DNA of 64,000 nt from Vreelandella salicampi (lineage in GTDB: Bacteria; Pseudomonadota; Gammaproteobacteria; Pseudomonadales; Halomonadaceae): NCBI RefSeq assembly GCF_013415105.1, contig NZ_JACCDF010000017.1, positions 1 through 64,000 of the forward strand. Reading direction: 5' to 3'. The translations under genes were made by a program, and so were the position numbers. Every line of letters begins with the position of its first letter. The stretch's first letter is position 1. The notes beneath the pieces are model-generated. The model made no database searches, had not been told where the DNA came from, and saw only the letters and a list, made by a program, of their open reading frames with translations. This document shows positions 34,032-42,726 of this stretch, in pieces.

Positions 34032-35113
34032 AAGAATAAATCTTGCTGCGCTCGTGGTGGGCGAAAATCCCAGGTGTTCAAGCCCTGTTCGGTGCGATCT
34101 TGCATGTTCCATTGACGGCTGGCGCGGGCAAAGCGTTGTGCGATCAAATCGGCAAATACCCCTTCACCGCGAAAACGCTTACCAAACGTGGCATCGTACG
34201 CCTTACCACCACGGCACTGACGCATTAGGCTCATCACTTTCGCCGCGCGCTCCGGGTAGTGGGCTTCTAACCAGGCTTCAAATAGCGGCGCCACTTCATA
34301 GGGTAAGCGCAGCAGCATCCAGGCAGCGGTTCGTGCCCCTGCACGGCTGGCGGCTTCCAAGAGCTTTTCGATCTCATGATCGGTTAGCCCCGGAATAACC
34401 GGCGAAATCAGCGCACCCACGGGAATCCCCGCGGTATTGAGTTCACGAATCGCCCGCAAACGCGCCTGGGGCGATGCCGCCCGTGGCTCTAAGGTGCGTT
34501 TCAAATTGGCATCCAGGCTGGTCAAGCTGACGAACACGCGCACTAAGCGGTGCTCAGCCATCTCCGCCAGGAGCTCTAAATCGCGCAGCACTAAGGTGCT
34601 TTTGGTCACCAGCGTTACCGGATGGCGACACTCCAGCAGCAGCTCAAGTAACTGCCGAGTGGTTTGATGTTTGGCTTCAAGCGGTTGGTAGCAGTCGGTG
34701 TTGCCGGAAAGGTTGATGGGGCGGCACACATAGTTGGGATGACAAAGCTCTTCAGTTAACCGCTCCACTAAACCGCTGCGGGCAATCAATTTGGTTTCAA
34801 AATCCAGCCCCGGCGACAAATCCCAGTAGGCGTGAGAAGGACGTGCATAGCAGTAAACGCAGCCGTGCTCACAGCCGCGATACGGGTTCAGCGAGCGATC
34901 AAAAGGTAAATCTGGCGAGCGATTCCACGACAGCGCACTTTTGGTCACTTCCTCGCGCACTTCGGTAGCGATGGTGGTGGAGACTTCCACCTGCCACCAA
35001 CCTTCGTCTTCCGCCACGCTATGGGTAGGTGCAAAACGGTTGTGCGGGTCGTACGTCGCCCCGCGACCTTTATACACGGTTGAACCGCTAGGCGCTTGAT
35101 CGGGAGTCGTCAT
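34028..35113 (-). CDS. PA0069-type radical SAM protein
   Basis: A 361-residue radical SAM enzyme. The cluster motif CEHGCVYCYAR (CxxxCxYC) lies near residue 84, preceded by SLNPYRGC, the pattern of the SPL-like PA0069 family related to spore photoproduct lyase. TLVTKSTLVLRDLELL and LSGNTDCYQPLE are further family blocks. The substrate is not known. The gene is divergent from cobT, with an AT-rich palindrome in the gap. Confidence 0.87.
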   Translation of the reverse strand: MTTPDQAPSGSTVYKGRGATYDPHNRFAPTHSVAEDEGWWQVEVSTTIATEVREEVTKSALSWNRSPDLPFDRSLNPYRGCEHGCVYCYARPSHAYWDLSPGLDFETKLIARSGLVERLTEELCHPNYVCRPINLSGNTDCYQPLEAKHQTTRQLLELLLECRHPVTLVTKSTLVLRDLELLAEMAEHRLVRVFVSLTSLDANLKRTLEPRAASPQARLRAIRELNTAGIPVGALISPVIPGLTDHEIEKLLEAASRAGARTAAWMLLRLPYEVAPLFEAWLEAHYPERAAKVMSLMRQCRGGKAYDATFGKRFRGEGVFADLIAQRFARASRQWNMQDRTEQGLNTWDFRPPRAQQDLFF

Positions 35114-35139
35114 TTGCTACCTCTGTATTCTATCAATAC

Positions 35140-35161
35140 CTGTATATGATTATAAATACAG
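35140..35161. promoter_or_regulatory. AT-rich palindrome between the radical SAM and cobT genes
   Basis: CTGTAT and ATACAG flank ten AT-rich bases. It recalls a LexA box, but the CTG/CAG spacing is 16 rather than 10, so LexA binding is doubtful. It may be an operator for the radical SAM gene, whose start is 27 bases away. The rest of the 35114-35289 gap shows no cobalamin riboswitch. Confidence 0.35.
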
Positions 35162-35289
35162 TATATGGTGTTTAGAAAAAGGCGCAAGGTTAGCCGTTAC
35201 GGGTGAATCGCATGAAGAGTGGGGCAAGTAAACACGCGCCGGGTCTGCTACCATTTAGCGCCTTTTATCAGCCCGTTTTGGAGCCTGCC

Positions 35290-36348
35290 ATGCCCGATAT
35301 CGTTTCTGAGTGGATTTGCCGTATTCAGCCAGTTGAGCGTGAGGCGGGCGAAGCGGCGCACGCTTACCTTGATACGCTGACCAAGCCGCCAGGCAGCCTA
35401 GGCACGCTGGAGTCGCTTGCCATTCAGCTTAGCGAAATCACTGGGCATACACGATTTGAACCTAGCCCGCCGGGGGTAGTGGTATTCGCCGCCGACCATG
35501 GTGTAGCTGCTGAGGCGGTCTCGGCGTTTCCCAGTGAGGTGACCGCACAGATGGTGACCAACTTTGCCCAAGGCGGCGCGGCAATTAATGTATTTGCTCG
35601 CCAGGTAAGGGCGCGCCTGGAAGTGGTGGATGTCGGTGTAGGGAGTGATCTTCATGCCCCTGGGGTAGTGGATGCCAAAGTGCGGCGTGGCACAGCGAAT
35701 ATGGTGCACCAAGACGCCATGACACGTGAGGAAGCCAGTACGGCGATATCGGCAGGTATTGAGGCAGTGACGCGAGCTGCCGAGGCGGGATGCAAAACGT
35801 TAATCGTAGGTGAGATGGGCATTGCTAATACCACGGCAAGTAGCGCGATGCTGGCGGTGCTAACGGGCCAACCGGTCGCTGATGTTGTGGGTTTGGGTAC
35901 CGGTATCACTAGTGCCCAGCAAATGCATAAAGTAGCCGTGATTGAGCGTGCGCTAGCAGCTCGTCAACCCGATGCGTGTGACCCGCTTGGCGTGCTTTCG
36001 AGTGTGGGCGGGCTGGAAATCGCGGCGATGACCGGTGCTTATTTAGCCTCAGCAGCGTATCGGCTGCCTATCATCGTGGATGGTTTTATTGCCACCGTCG
36101 CCGCCCTTACTGTGTGTAGACTTTGCCCTGCGGTGCGCGGCTACCTAATCTTCGGTCACCGCTCGCAAGAAGCTGGCCACCAAGTCGCGCTGGATGCCTT
36201 GCAAGCAAAGCCGCTTTTGGATATGCAAATGCGCTTGGGCGAAGGGACAGGTGCGGTCCTGGCATTTCCCCTGCTGCGGGCAGCCAGCGCGATGATGGTG
36301 GAAATGGCCACATTTTCCGACGCGGGCGTCAGTAATGCTAGCGGTTAA
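35290..36348 (+). CDS. cobT: Nicotinate-nucleotide:dimethylbenzimidazole phosphoribosyltransferase
   Basis: A 352-residue enzyme that makes alpha-ribazole phosphate for the B12 lower ligand. Family blocks: LTKPPGSLGTLESLA near residue 37, VVVFAADHGVAAEAVSAFP, EMGIANTTASSA, GTGITSAQQMHKV, and SVGGLEIAAMTGAYL; the catalytic glutamate is in RLGEGTGAVLAFPL. ATG 35290 follows TTGGAG; an open frame starts 29 codons earlier without family similarity. First gene of a tightly packed nucleotide-loop operon. Confidence 0.94.
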   Translation: MPDIVSEWICRIQPVEREAGEAAHAYLDTLTKPPGSLGTLESLAIQLSEITGHTRFEPSPPGVVVFAADHGVAAEAVSAFPSEVTAQMVTNFAQGGAAINVFARQVRARLEVVDVGVGSDLHAPGVVDAKVRRGTANMVHQDAMTREEASTAISAGIEAVTRAAEAGCKTLIVGEMGIANTTASSAMLAVLTGQPVADVVGLGTGITSAQQMHKVAVIERALAARQPDACDPLGVLSSVGGLEIAAMTGAYLASAAYRLPIIVDGFIATVAALTVCRLCPAVRGYLIFGHRSQEAGHQVALDALQAKPLLDMQMRLGEGTGAVLAFPLLRAASAMMVEMATFSDAGVSNASG

Positions 36349-36357
36349 AGCGATGCC

Positions 36358-37350
36358 ATGATGCTGGAAATACTGATCATGGTTTGTGTCGCGATAGTCA
36401 TCGACCTTGTCATCGGTGATCCACGCCGCTTACCGCACCCAGTGGTGGGCATGGGGTGGTTGATTGCTGCGTTGGAAAAGCGCTGGAATCACGGCGCGGC
36501 GCGGGCAAGGTGCGCCAGAGGAACTTTGTTGACCACGGTGGTTGTGGTGTTGGTGTTTGCCCTGGCCTGGGGGGTGTTGGCAGGGCTGGCACGCATTCAT
36601 CCGGCACTGGGGATAGCCGCAGAGGTGTGGCTACTGGCGACGACTTTGGCGACTAAAGGGCTGCGTGATGCCGCATTGGCCGTGGCGACGCCTCTTGCCC
36701 AGGGCGATCTTATCGCTGCTCGCCAAGCGCTGGCGATGATCGTAGGGCGCGACACCGAAGGGCTGGGAGAAAGCGATATTACGCGTGCCACGGTGGAGAC
36801 GGTGGCGGAAAATACCGTGGACGGCATCACCGCGCCGCTGTTTTTCGCATTGATCGGTGGCGCACCGCTGGCGCTGACTTATAAAGCGGTGAATACCCTG
36901 GATTCCATGGTGGGCTACCGCAATGCGCGTTACGCGGACTTCGGCTACGTCTCAGCGAAGCTCGATGACCTAGCCAATTGGCTGCCGGCACGGCTTACTG
37001 CTGTGACGATCTGGCTGGCGGCGTTTTGCCTTTCTGGCTCGCGTCGGCGGGGCGCGCTAAAAGGCGCGTTGCCAGCCGCTCTGCGTGAAGCGCCGAATCA
37101 CCCCAGCCCCAACGCTGGCTGGCCGGAAGCGATAGTGGCGAACCTGCTCGGCGTGCAGTTGGGTGGTACCAACTATTACGCGGGCGTGGCATCGCATCGC
37201 GCGCACCTCGGCGAACCGCTTGAGCCCTTGAGCGTGCAGCATATCTCCCGGGCGATTGCGCTGATGCACGGCGGTTGGCTGGTTTTCCTGCTGCTAATGA
37301 GTGGCGTGGTGCTGTTCAGAGAAGTACTTTTCAGGGAGATGCTGACATGA
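36358..37350 (+). CDS. cbiB: Adenosylcobinamide-phosphate synthase
   Basis: A 330-residue inner-membrane enzyme attaching aminopropanol (phosphate) to cobyric acid. The opening VIDLVIGDPRRLPHPVVGMGW, then VGRDTEGLGESDITRATVETVAENTVDGITAPLFFALIG-type blocks (seen as SDITRATVETVAENTVDGI), and YKAVNTLDSMVGYRN are diagnostic. Several membrane helices are present. Its stop overlaps the next start (ATGA). The same enzyme is called cobD in aerobic nomenclature. Confidence 0.94.
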   Translation: MMLEILIMVCVAIVIDLVIGDPRRLPHPVVGMGWLIAALEKRWNHGAARARCARGTLLTTVVVVLVFALAWGVLAGLARIHPALGIAAEVWLLATTLATKGLRDAALAVATPLAQGDLIAARQALAMIVGRDTEGLGESDITRATVETVAENTVDGITAPLFFALIGGAPLALTYKAVNTLDSMVGYRNARYADFGYVSAKLDDLANWLPARLTAVTIWLAAFCLSGSRRRGALKGALPAALREAPNHPSPNAGWPEAIVANLLGVQLGGTNYYAGVASHRAHLGEPLEPLSVQHISRAIALMHGGWLVFLLLMSGVVLFREVLFREMLT

Positions 37351-38441
37351 ACCGAGCCGCTTCAGCCTGGCCCAGCCATGGTGGCCAGGCATCGGCGCTT
37401 CTGGCGCGTTTCGGGCTGCCGGAACACCATCCGCTGATCGATTTCAGCGCCAATCTAAACCCCCTGGGGCCACCGGCCTGGGTGCCCGAACGCCTGGCTG
37501 AACTGGTCACGGGCCTAGCGCATTACCCGGCGCCAGACTATATCGCGGCTTGTGAAGCCATCGCCTGCCACGAAGGGGTGAGCCCCGAGCAGGTGCTATT
37601 GACTAATGGCGGCGCCGAGGCGATTTTTCTGAGCGCGGCACTGCATGTCGGGGGCCGGGCGGGCATCGTACAGCCGACTTTCACCGAGTACGCCCGGGCC
37701 TGTAAGGCTTACGGTGTGGCGGTGGTTTCCATCGCCTTGACCGGCCCGGACTTTCAGCTTGATCTGGACTCGCTCGATCCAACCCTTGATCAGTGCCACG
37801 TTGTGTTTATCTGCCGCCCCAACAACCCCACCGGAACCCTGATTCCTCGCGCCACCATCAAGACGCTGCTGCAAATGGCCAGGGCACGCGATTGCCGCCT
37901 GGTGATTGACGAAGCTTTCGTGGATTTCATCGCGCATGGCGATGAACGCCTCACGCCGTTGTTGGCGCGTTTCGACAACCTCATCTTGCTGCGCTCACTA
38001 ACCAAGTTCTACACCTTGCCGGGACTGCGCCTGGGCTATCTGCTGGCGGATGCCGACACCGTCAGTCAGGCCCGCACTTATCAGCCCTCTTGGAGCGTTA
38101 ATCACCTGGCCGCCGAGTTAGTGGCGAAGCTGCTAGGCGATGAGGATTTTCAGGCCCGCACACATCGCTGGCTGCGTGAGGAGCATTCCCGCATGGCGAC
38201 GGCTCTCGGCGCGTGCGGGCTTGAGGTCATTCCCAGCCAGGCCAATTTCTTTCTGGTGCGCCCTGAGCCGGGCAGCGACACCAGTGCGGCGCTTTTTGAG
38301 CGCCTGCTGCGCGGCGGTATTTTGGCGCGCCATACCCACAACTTTTCGGGGCTTGAAGGCGGCTGGCTACGCTTAGCGCTGCGTGATCGCGCCGACAATG
38401 ACCGCCTGCTAGAGGCGCTGGACAAGGCAAGAGACGCATGA
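37347..38441 (+). CDS. cobD: L-threonine-O-3-phosphate decarboxylase
   Basis: A 364-residue PLP enzyme that makes aminopropanol phosphate for the nucleotide loop (named cobC in aerobic nomenclature). It opens with HGGQASALLARFG, then IDFSANLNPLGPP. PLP-fold blocks are NGGAEAIFLSAAL, CRPNNPTGTL, VIDEAFVDF and LLRSLTKFYTLPGLRLGY with the PLP lysine. ATG 37347 overlaps the cbiB stop. The longer frame from 37275 lies inside cbiB and is ignored. Confidence 0.93.
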   Translation: MNRAASAWPSHGGQASALLARFGLPEHHPLIDFSANLNPLGPPAWVPERLAELVTGLAHYPAPDYIAACEAIACHEGVSPEQVLLTNGGAEAIFLSAALHVGGRAGIVQPTFTEYARACKAYGVAVVSIALTGPDFQLDLDSLDPTLDQCHVVFICRPNNPTGTLIPRATIKTLLQMARARDCRLVIDEAFVDFIAHGDERLTPLLARFDNLILLRSLTKFYTLPGLRLGYLLADADTVSQARTYQPSWSVNHLAAELVAKLLGDEDFQARTHRWLREEHSRMATALGACGLEVIPSQANFFLVRPEPGSDTSAALFERLLRGGILARHTHNFSGLEGGWLRLALRDRADNDRLLEALDKARDA

Positions 38442-38989
38442 TCGCTTTCGTCAGTGGTGGGGCGCGTTCCGGCAAGAGCGACGTGGCTGAGCGTCTCACG
38501 CTTGAGTGGCAACAAGAGCAGGGTGGCAAACGCTACTATCTTGCCACGGCGACCGGCTCGGATGCCGAAATGGCGGCTCGTATCCAACGTCACCGGCACA
38601 AGCGTGGGCCGGGTTGGTTCACCTTGGAAGCGCCGCTTATGCTAGGCGCGGCGCTCGATGGTGTCGAGGTGGGTGCTACCGTGCTGCTGGACTGCCTGAC
38701 ACTTTGGGCCAGCCGAGCGCTTTATGAAGGGGGCCTCGACGAAGCCGAGGCACGCGCCCAGGTCGAGGCTCTGGTCGCTAGCGCCCGAGCACGCCATATT
38801 GCACTGGTGGTGGTCTCAAACGACCTCAATGAAGACCTGCCACCCCAAGACGCCGAAATCTGGCGCTATTTGGCGTTTCTCCAGGGTTTGCATCGTCGGC
38901 TTGCCCTTGAGGCTGAAAGCGTGATCGAGGTGGTGGCGGGGCTCGCCATCGAATGGAAAAAAGCGGCGATTGAGGTTAAGGACACCTGA
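38438..38989 (+). CDS. cobU: Adenosylcobinamide kinase / GTP:adenosylcobinamide-phosphate guanylyltransferase
   Basis: A 183-residue bifunctional enzyme that phosphorylates adenosylcobinamide and transfers GMP to it. The P-loop FVSGGARSGKSDVAE at residue 4, YLATATGSDAEMAARIQRHR (guanylylated-histidine region, HRHKRG), and VLLDCLTLW are canonical. The usual NEVGxGIVP block reads NDLNEDLPPQDAEIW, so this copy has lost the standard form of that motif. It overlaps cobD by four bases and the next gene by one. Confidence 0.92.
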   Translation: MIAFVSGGARSGKSDVAERLTLEWQQEQGGKRYYLATATGSDAEMAARIQRHRHKRGPGWFTLEAPLMLGAALDGVEVGATVLLDCLTLWASRALYEGGLDEAEARAQVEALVASARARHIALVVVSNDLNEDLPPQDAEIWRYLAFLQGLHRRLALEAESVIEVVAGLAIEWKKAAIEVKDT

Positions 38990-39747
38990 TGAAAAACGCC
39001 GGATTCGGCCTGCTGCTGGCCATCCAGTTCCTTACCCGGCTGCCGGTGCCTGTCGAGTGCCCGTGGCGCCCGGCGACCAGCCGCTGGGCGCTGCGTTGCT
39101 ATCCGCTGGTGGGGCTACTGTTGGGCGCACTGCTGGCCGGTGCCGCCGTATTGCTTCAAGAGCTATTGCCCACGCCGCTGCTGGCGCTTGCGCTGCTCAG
39201 TCTATGGGTCGGGCTTTCCGGTGGTTTGCACTTGGACGGCCTGATGGACGTGGCCGATGCCCTGGGCAGCAATATGCCGCTGGAACGCCGCTGGGAAATC
39301 ATGAAAGACCCGCAAGTAGGCAGCTTCGGGATACTGGCGCTGGTATTCCTGTTGGCCTGGAAGGGTGTGCTGTTGTGGGCATTGCTGGAGGCCGAGATGC
39401 CCCCAGCATTGCTGGTAGCGATTTCGGCGCTTTCCCGCTTTGCCGCGGTGGCCCTGTTGTGCTTGACCCCTTGCGCCCGCCGCGAAGGGCTGGCTTGGGC
39501 GTGGCGGCAACACCTACGGCATCGTGACTTGGTGTTTTCTCTTATACCGTTATCTTTGCTGTTTCTTTGGCTGCCAGGGTGGCCGGTGCTGTTGGGTGCT
39601 CTGTTGGTGTTTGTGTTGTTGTATGCGTTGGTGATGATCCGCACCTTTACCGGTATCAACGGCGATATCGTGGGTGCCGCCATTGAAGGAGGAGAACTAT
39701 GGTTGCTGCTGATCGGCTGGAGCTGGTGGTCGTTCGTCATGGCTTGA
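38989..39747 (+). CDS. cobS: Adenosylcobinamide-GDP ribazoletransferase
   Basis: A 252-residue membrane enzyme joining adenosylcobinamide-GDP and alpha-ribazole. The opening LLLAIQFLTRLPVPV, HLDGLMDVADALGSNMPLERR and IMKDPQVGSFGILAL are the cobalamin synthase signatures, with the acidic DGLMDVAD metal motif at about residue 84. Seven or so membrane helices. Its last 49 bases overlap the next gene, indicating tight coupling. Confidence 0.94.
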   Translation: MKNAGFGLLLAIQFLTRLPVPVECPWRPATSRWALRCYPLVGLLLGALLAGAAVLLQELLPTPLLALALLSLWVGLSGGLHLDGLMDVADALGSNMPLERRWEIMKDPQVGSFGILALVFLLAWKGVLLWALLEAEMPPALLVAISALSRFAAVALLCLTPCARREGLAWAWRQHLRHRDLVFSLIPLSLLFLWLPGWPVLLGALLVFVLLYALVMIRTFTGINGDIVGAAIEGGELWLLLIGWSWWSFVMA

Positions 39748-40352
39748 CCGCCTGGAATCGCGAGCGGCGTTATCAAGGGCAGCGCGATATACCGCTGTTG
39801 CTGCCTGAAGCGGAAGAAGGGCTTATGGCGCTTCGCGAAGCGCTGGTTGATGAGCGTTTCGATGCTATTTACGTAAGCGACCTGAACCGCTGCCAGCAAA
39901 CGCTCGAGTGGACCCAGGCTGCCAAGTCCGGCATTCCCGTGCATCTTGAGCCACGCCTGCGCGAGCTGGATTTTGGCGACTACGAAGGCAAGGTCTACGA
40001 CGAGCTAAAAGACCTACCTCATTACCGTGCTTGGATTGATAGCGTGGGCGAGCTGCAAATTCCCGGTGGCGAATCGGCGGCCCAGCTACGCGAGCGGCTG
40101 GAAGCTTGGTTTCAGGAGCTCGCGGAAAAAGCCAGGCAGGAAAGCTATCGCAAAGTGCTGGTGGTCACCCACGGCGGCGTGATTCGTGAATTACGCCGCC
40201 GCTTTGAAACCATCGAATTCTGGGAGGGTACGGTGCACCAGGCGCAAGGCAGGCGCTGGCAACTGACGTATCTCCCGCGCGCGAATGAAGAAGGAGATTG
40301 GCAATGCAGCTCTTCATCGGCGGTGCCTGCGCTGGAAAACGTGACGTCGTAA
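39699..40352 (+). CDS. cobC: Alpha-ribazole phosphatase (histidine phosphatase family)
   Basis: A 217-residue phosphatase that removes phosphate from alpha-ribazole phosphate (or adenosylcobalamin phosphate). The catalytic LVVVRHGLTAWNRERRYQGQ is at residue 9, and the second half carries the active-site VLVVTHGGVIRELRRR. ATG 39699 follows GGAGGAG within cobS. Family-wide similarity to phosphoglycerate mutases means the specific role rests on its place in the operon. Confidence 0.88.
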   Translation: MVAADRLELVVVRHGLTAWNRERRYQGQRDIPLLLPEAEEGLMALREALVDERFDAIYVSDLNRCQQTLEWTQAAKSGIPVHLEPRLRELDFGDYEGKVYDELKDLPHYRAWIDSVGELQIPGGESAAQLRERLEAWFQELAEKARQESYRKVLVVTHGGVIRELRRRFETIEFWEGTVHQAQGRRWQLTYLPRANEEGDWQCSSSSAVPALENVTS

Positions 40353-40753
40353 GCGCACGCTTTCCCGAAGCGGCCTGGTGCCGGCTAGTGCCGGGTAGCG
40401 CTTTGCCAACGTTGTCGGAAGCGCTCTTAAGCGACAGCGAGGCTATCGAACCAAAAACCTGGGTGCTGACCGGTTGGCTCGCTTGGTTACAAACGGCGCT
40501 CAAGGCATGCCCCGATGACGACGCGCTGCGTCATGTGCTCGCCACTGAGCTTGAGGGGTTGTCCCAATTTGAACGCCTGGGAGGCCCAGAAATCGTGCTG
40601 ATCGTGCCGGAAATCGGGCGCGGTATCGTCCCGATGGCCGCCGAGGATCGCAGGCTGCGTGATCTTGCCGGTTGGCTGGCCCAGGACGCCACCCGTTACG
40701 CCGAAAACACATGGTACGTGCGCCATGGGTTGGTACAAGCGCTGAAGGGTTAA
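40304..40753 (+). CDS. Degenerate CobU-like protein
   Basis: A 149-residue protein related to CobU. It keeps a P-loop-like FIGGACAGKRDVV at residue 4 (Lys present, the following Ser/Thr replaced by Arg) and the C-terminal block IVLIVPEIGRGIVPMAAEDRRLRDLAGWL, but lacks the HRxxR guanylylation region. It may complement the cobU at 38438, which has the opposite set of losses, or be non-catalytic. AAGGAG precedes ATG 40304, which overlaps cobC. Its last 55 bases include a 35-bp segment repeated at 42746, across a decayed island. Confidence 0.8.
   Translation: MQLFIGGACAGKRDVVSARFPEAAWCRLVPGSALPTLSEALLSDSEAIEPKTWVLTGWLAWLQTALKACPDDDALRHVLATELEGLSQFERLGGPEIVLIVPEIGRGIVPMAAEDRRLRDLAGWLAQDATRYAENTWYVRHGLVQALKG
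40700..40734 (+). repeat. Left copy of 35-bp direct repeat (att-like) in the CobU-like gene end
   Basis: These 35 bases encode AENTWYVRHGLV at the end of the CobU-like protein. They recur at 42746-42780 with 33 of 35 identical. The two copies bracket the decayed three-gene island, as expected for an element that integrates at a gene's 3' end and rebuilds it. Confidence 0.8.
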
Positions 40754-40805
40754 TATCCACTTGAATACTAATACTAAGCACTAGATTGATAGGGAGCTGG
40801 TCAAG

Positions 40806-41222
40806 ATGCAAAGTGATTTTCTCGACGCTAGCGAGCGCCATTGGCAGGATGCTGAACAGCTCTTTGAGTCGCAGCGATGGGCCAATGCGGATCACCTTTT
40901 TGGCATAGCTGGCTGAATGCGGTTTGAAAAAGTTGATGCTGGCATTTGGTATGCCATTTGATGAAAACAGGGATAGGCCTCAAGCAAACCAGGATAGAAA
41001 ACATGCTGATGGTATTTGGATTCGCTATGAGGCCTACCGCAGTGGGTTGTATCAAGGTGCGGCCATGACCAGGAGCAAGCAAATCCATTTGTAGACTGGA
41101 ACGTAGCGCAGCGGTATTCCAACCAAGCTTGCTTCGATCAGGCTCGGGTCGATCCGCACAGAATAGGTGCTAAAAAGGTGCGCCAATTGATTCGCAAAGC
41201 CCAATGGGATGGTCTTATATGA
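40806..41222 (+). pseudogene. HEPN-like small protein gene, two frameshifts
   Basis: A gene of about 136 codons can be restored by two single-base corrections. From ATG 40806 it reads MQSDFLDASERHWQDAEQLF and FESQRWANADHLFGIA, then one extra G at 40911/40912 breaks the frame. The next frame gives AECGLKKLMLAFGMPFDEN through RYEAYRSGLYQGA. A missing G near 41060 breaks it again, and the last part reads NPFVDWNVAQRYSNQACFDQ to KAQWDGLI with TGA at 41220-41222. The DAE-L-ES-RWANA-HL-GIAAECGLK pattern resembles HEPN-type helical proteins. No Rx4-6H RNase motif is seen. Its stop overlaps the ancestral start of the next gene (ATGA). Confidence 0.75.
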
Positions 41223-41228
41223 TTACCT

Positions 41229-42497
41229 TTGATGATATTTGGCGCGTTCTTACCAATGTTCTGGCCCCCCCATGCCAATTTGATCACGCAAATACAACCG
41301 GTTATTGCGAATCGAGATCTAAACGGGCGAGTCCGCTTGGTTTTCCCTGCTAGTGTTGAGCAAGATAAAGCATTACTCGATAGTTGCCAAAGCATCGCAT
41401 CGGAGCTTTCTGAACAGCTTGGTGCACACGCCTTTCCCACTGAGCAGATGATTTTGTTTGAAGACAACATGGACACTGTATTGTCCGGTGCTTCTAACTT
41501 TGAGCTAGAAGGCCTTGAAGGCGCTTACGTTGTCGATCGGCTTGCGACCGAGGGGCGTTGGGCAAACATTGCAGCGGTAGCTGATGGCGTGCCTCGCGTG
41601 GTGTTTTTTTCCATTAAAGGAGGCGTTGGTCGTTCAACCGCTATGGCCGCATCGGCTTGGTCACTGGCTCAGTCGGGTAAGCGCGTGATGGTGCTGGATT
41701 TGGATCTTAAATCTCCCGGGCTTTCGTCAGGATTGTTACCTGAGGAAAGGCGACCAGCGTATGGTATTACAGATTGGCTGGTAGAGGACTTGGTCGATAA
41801 CGGAGCGGCCGTGTTTGAGGACATGGTCGCCACCAGCGAACTTGCCCACGATGGAGAAATTCTTGTGGTACCCGCCCATGGGGCTGACCCCGGTGATTAT
41901 ATCGCCAAGCTTGGCCGGGTATGGATGCCAAAACACAACGACATCGGCGTGCGTGAGGTATGGGCTCAGCGCCTTGGCCGATTGCTTGGTCAATTAGAGC
42001 AGCGCTGGCAGCCGGATATTATTCTGATCGACTCCCGCTCTGGGATTGACGATGTCGCGTCGAGTTGTGTGACAGACCTGGGTGCTGGGCTAGTGCTTTT
42101 ATTCGCCATTGATGGTGAGCAAACATGGTCGGGATATCGAATCTTGTTTGATTATTGGCATAAAGCAGGGGTTGCCCAGGATATTAGTGAACGCTTGCAA
42201 TTAGTCGGCGCGATGATTCCGGACGTTGGCGCTGCCGAGTATTTTGGATCTTTGAATGAACACAGTTGGGATTTTTTTGCTGAGTCTTTATACGATGATG
42301 TGCCTCCCGGCGAGACGACCGAAACGCTATGGAACTTTGATGATAGCGATGAAACTGCCCCGCATTACCCATGGCCGATTAATTGGCACCGTGGCTTTGC
42401 CGCCTTAACGTCCTTACACAGTCGCTTTGAGCAAATAGATCGTCATGAGGTACGTGCTTGGCCCTCTGAGTGGGCTGATAGTACCTATCTCGTTTGA
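41229..42497 (+). CDS. ParA/MinD-like ATPase with shifted N-terminus
   Basis: A 422-residue open frame. The deviant Walker A motif VVFFSIKGGVGRSTAMAASA is near residue 123, Walker A' is MVLDLDLKSPGLSSG, and Walker B is DIILIDSRSGIDD. This KGGVGR type with DSRSG is common in accessory and defence-like loci rather than chromosome partitioning. The ancestral start is probably ATG 41219 (MITFDDIWRVLTNVLAP), overlapping the stop of the HEPN-like gene, but a run of seven C at 41265-41271 puts it out of frame. Six C would restore LAPHANLITQIQP. The listed ATG gives an aberrant first 14 residues. Base composition looks more AT-rich than the cob genes. Confidence 0.7.
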   Translation: MMIFGAFLPMFWPPHANLITQIQPVIANRDLNGRVRLVFPASVEQDKALLDSCQSIASELSEQLGAHAFPTEQMILFEDNMDTVLSGASNFELEGLEGAYVVDRLATEGRWANIAAVADGVPRVVFFSIKGGVGRSTAMAASAWSLAQSGKRVMVLDLDLKSPGLSSGLLPEERRPAYGITDWLVEDLVDNGAAVFEDMVATSELAHDGEILVVPAHGADPGDYIAKLGRVWMPKHNDIGVREVWAQRLGRLLGQLEQRWQPDIILIDSRSGIDDVASSCVTDLGAGLVLLFAIDGEQTWSGYRILFDYWHKAGVAQDISERLQLVGAMIPDVGAAEYFGSLNEHSWDFFAESLYDDVPPGETTETLWNFDDSDETAPHYPWPINWHRGFAALTSLHSRFEQIDRHEVRAWPSEWADSTYLV

Positions 42498-42726
42498 TGT
42501 AATACTGCAGCGTTGGGAGGAAAGTTTTCCACATGGGCCGCAAGACGCCGATGCTGGTGGCCGCCTTCCACCGCAGCATGCGGAGAAAGGCTGGGTTGGC
42601 GTTCGTGAAGATTTATTGACCGTTGGTGTTTTCGAACAACGAAAGGATGGCCGCATCGACATGCCCGACCTTTATCGGGTCGGTTTCGGGCTGGGTCGTC
42701 GTGGAGGCATTAAACCTAAAAAATAA
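42498..42726 (+). pseudogene. C-terminal remnant of a third island gene
   Basis: In another frame, about 70 codons ending at TAA 42724-42726 read VGVREDLLTVGVFEQRKDGR and IDMPDLYRVGFGLGRRGGIK. It looks like the genuine C-terminus of a larger protein; the pattern (DLL-VGVFE-R-DGRID-PD-YR-G-GL-RRGGVKP) is reminiscent of the ends of P-loop ATPases that accompany such ParA-like genes, but the family is not certain. Everything upstream appears deleted, and the left boundary is unclear because it abuts the ATPase stop. Confidence 0.55.

Noticed and set aside
35140..35161. LexA (SOS) box upstream of the radical SAM gene
   Set aside because: CTG and CAG are separated by 16 bases instead of 10, so it does not fit the gammaproteobacterial LexA consensus.
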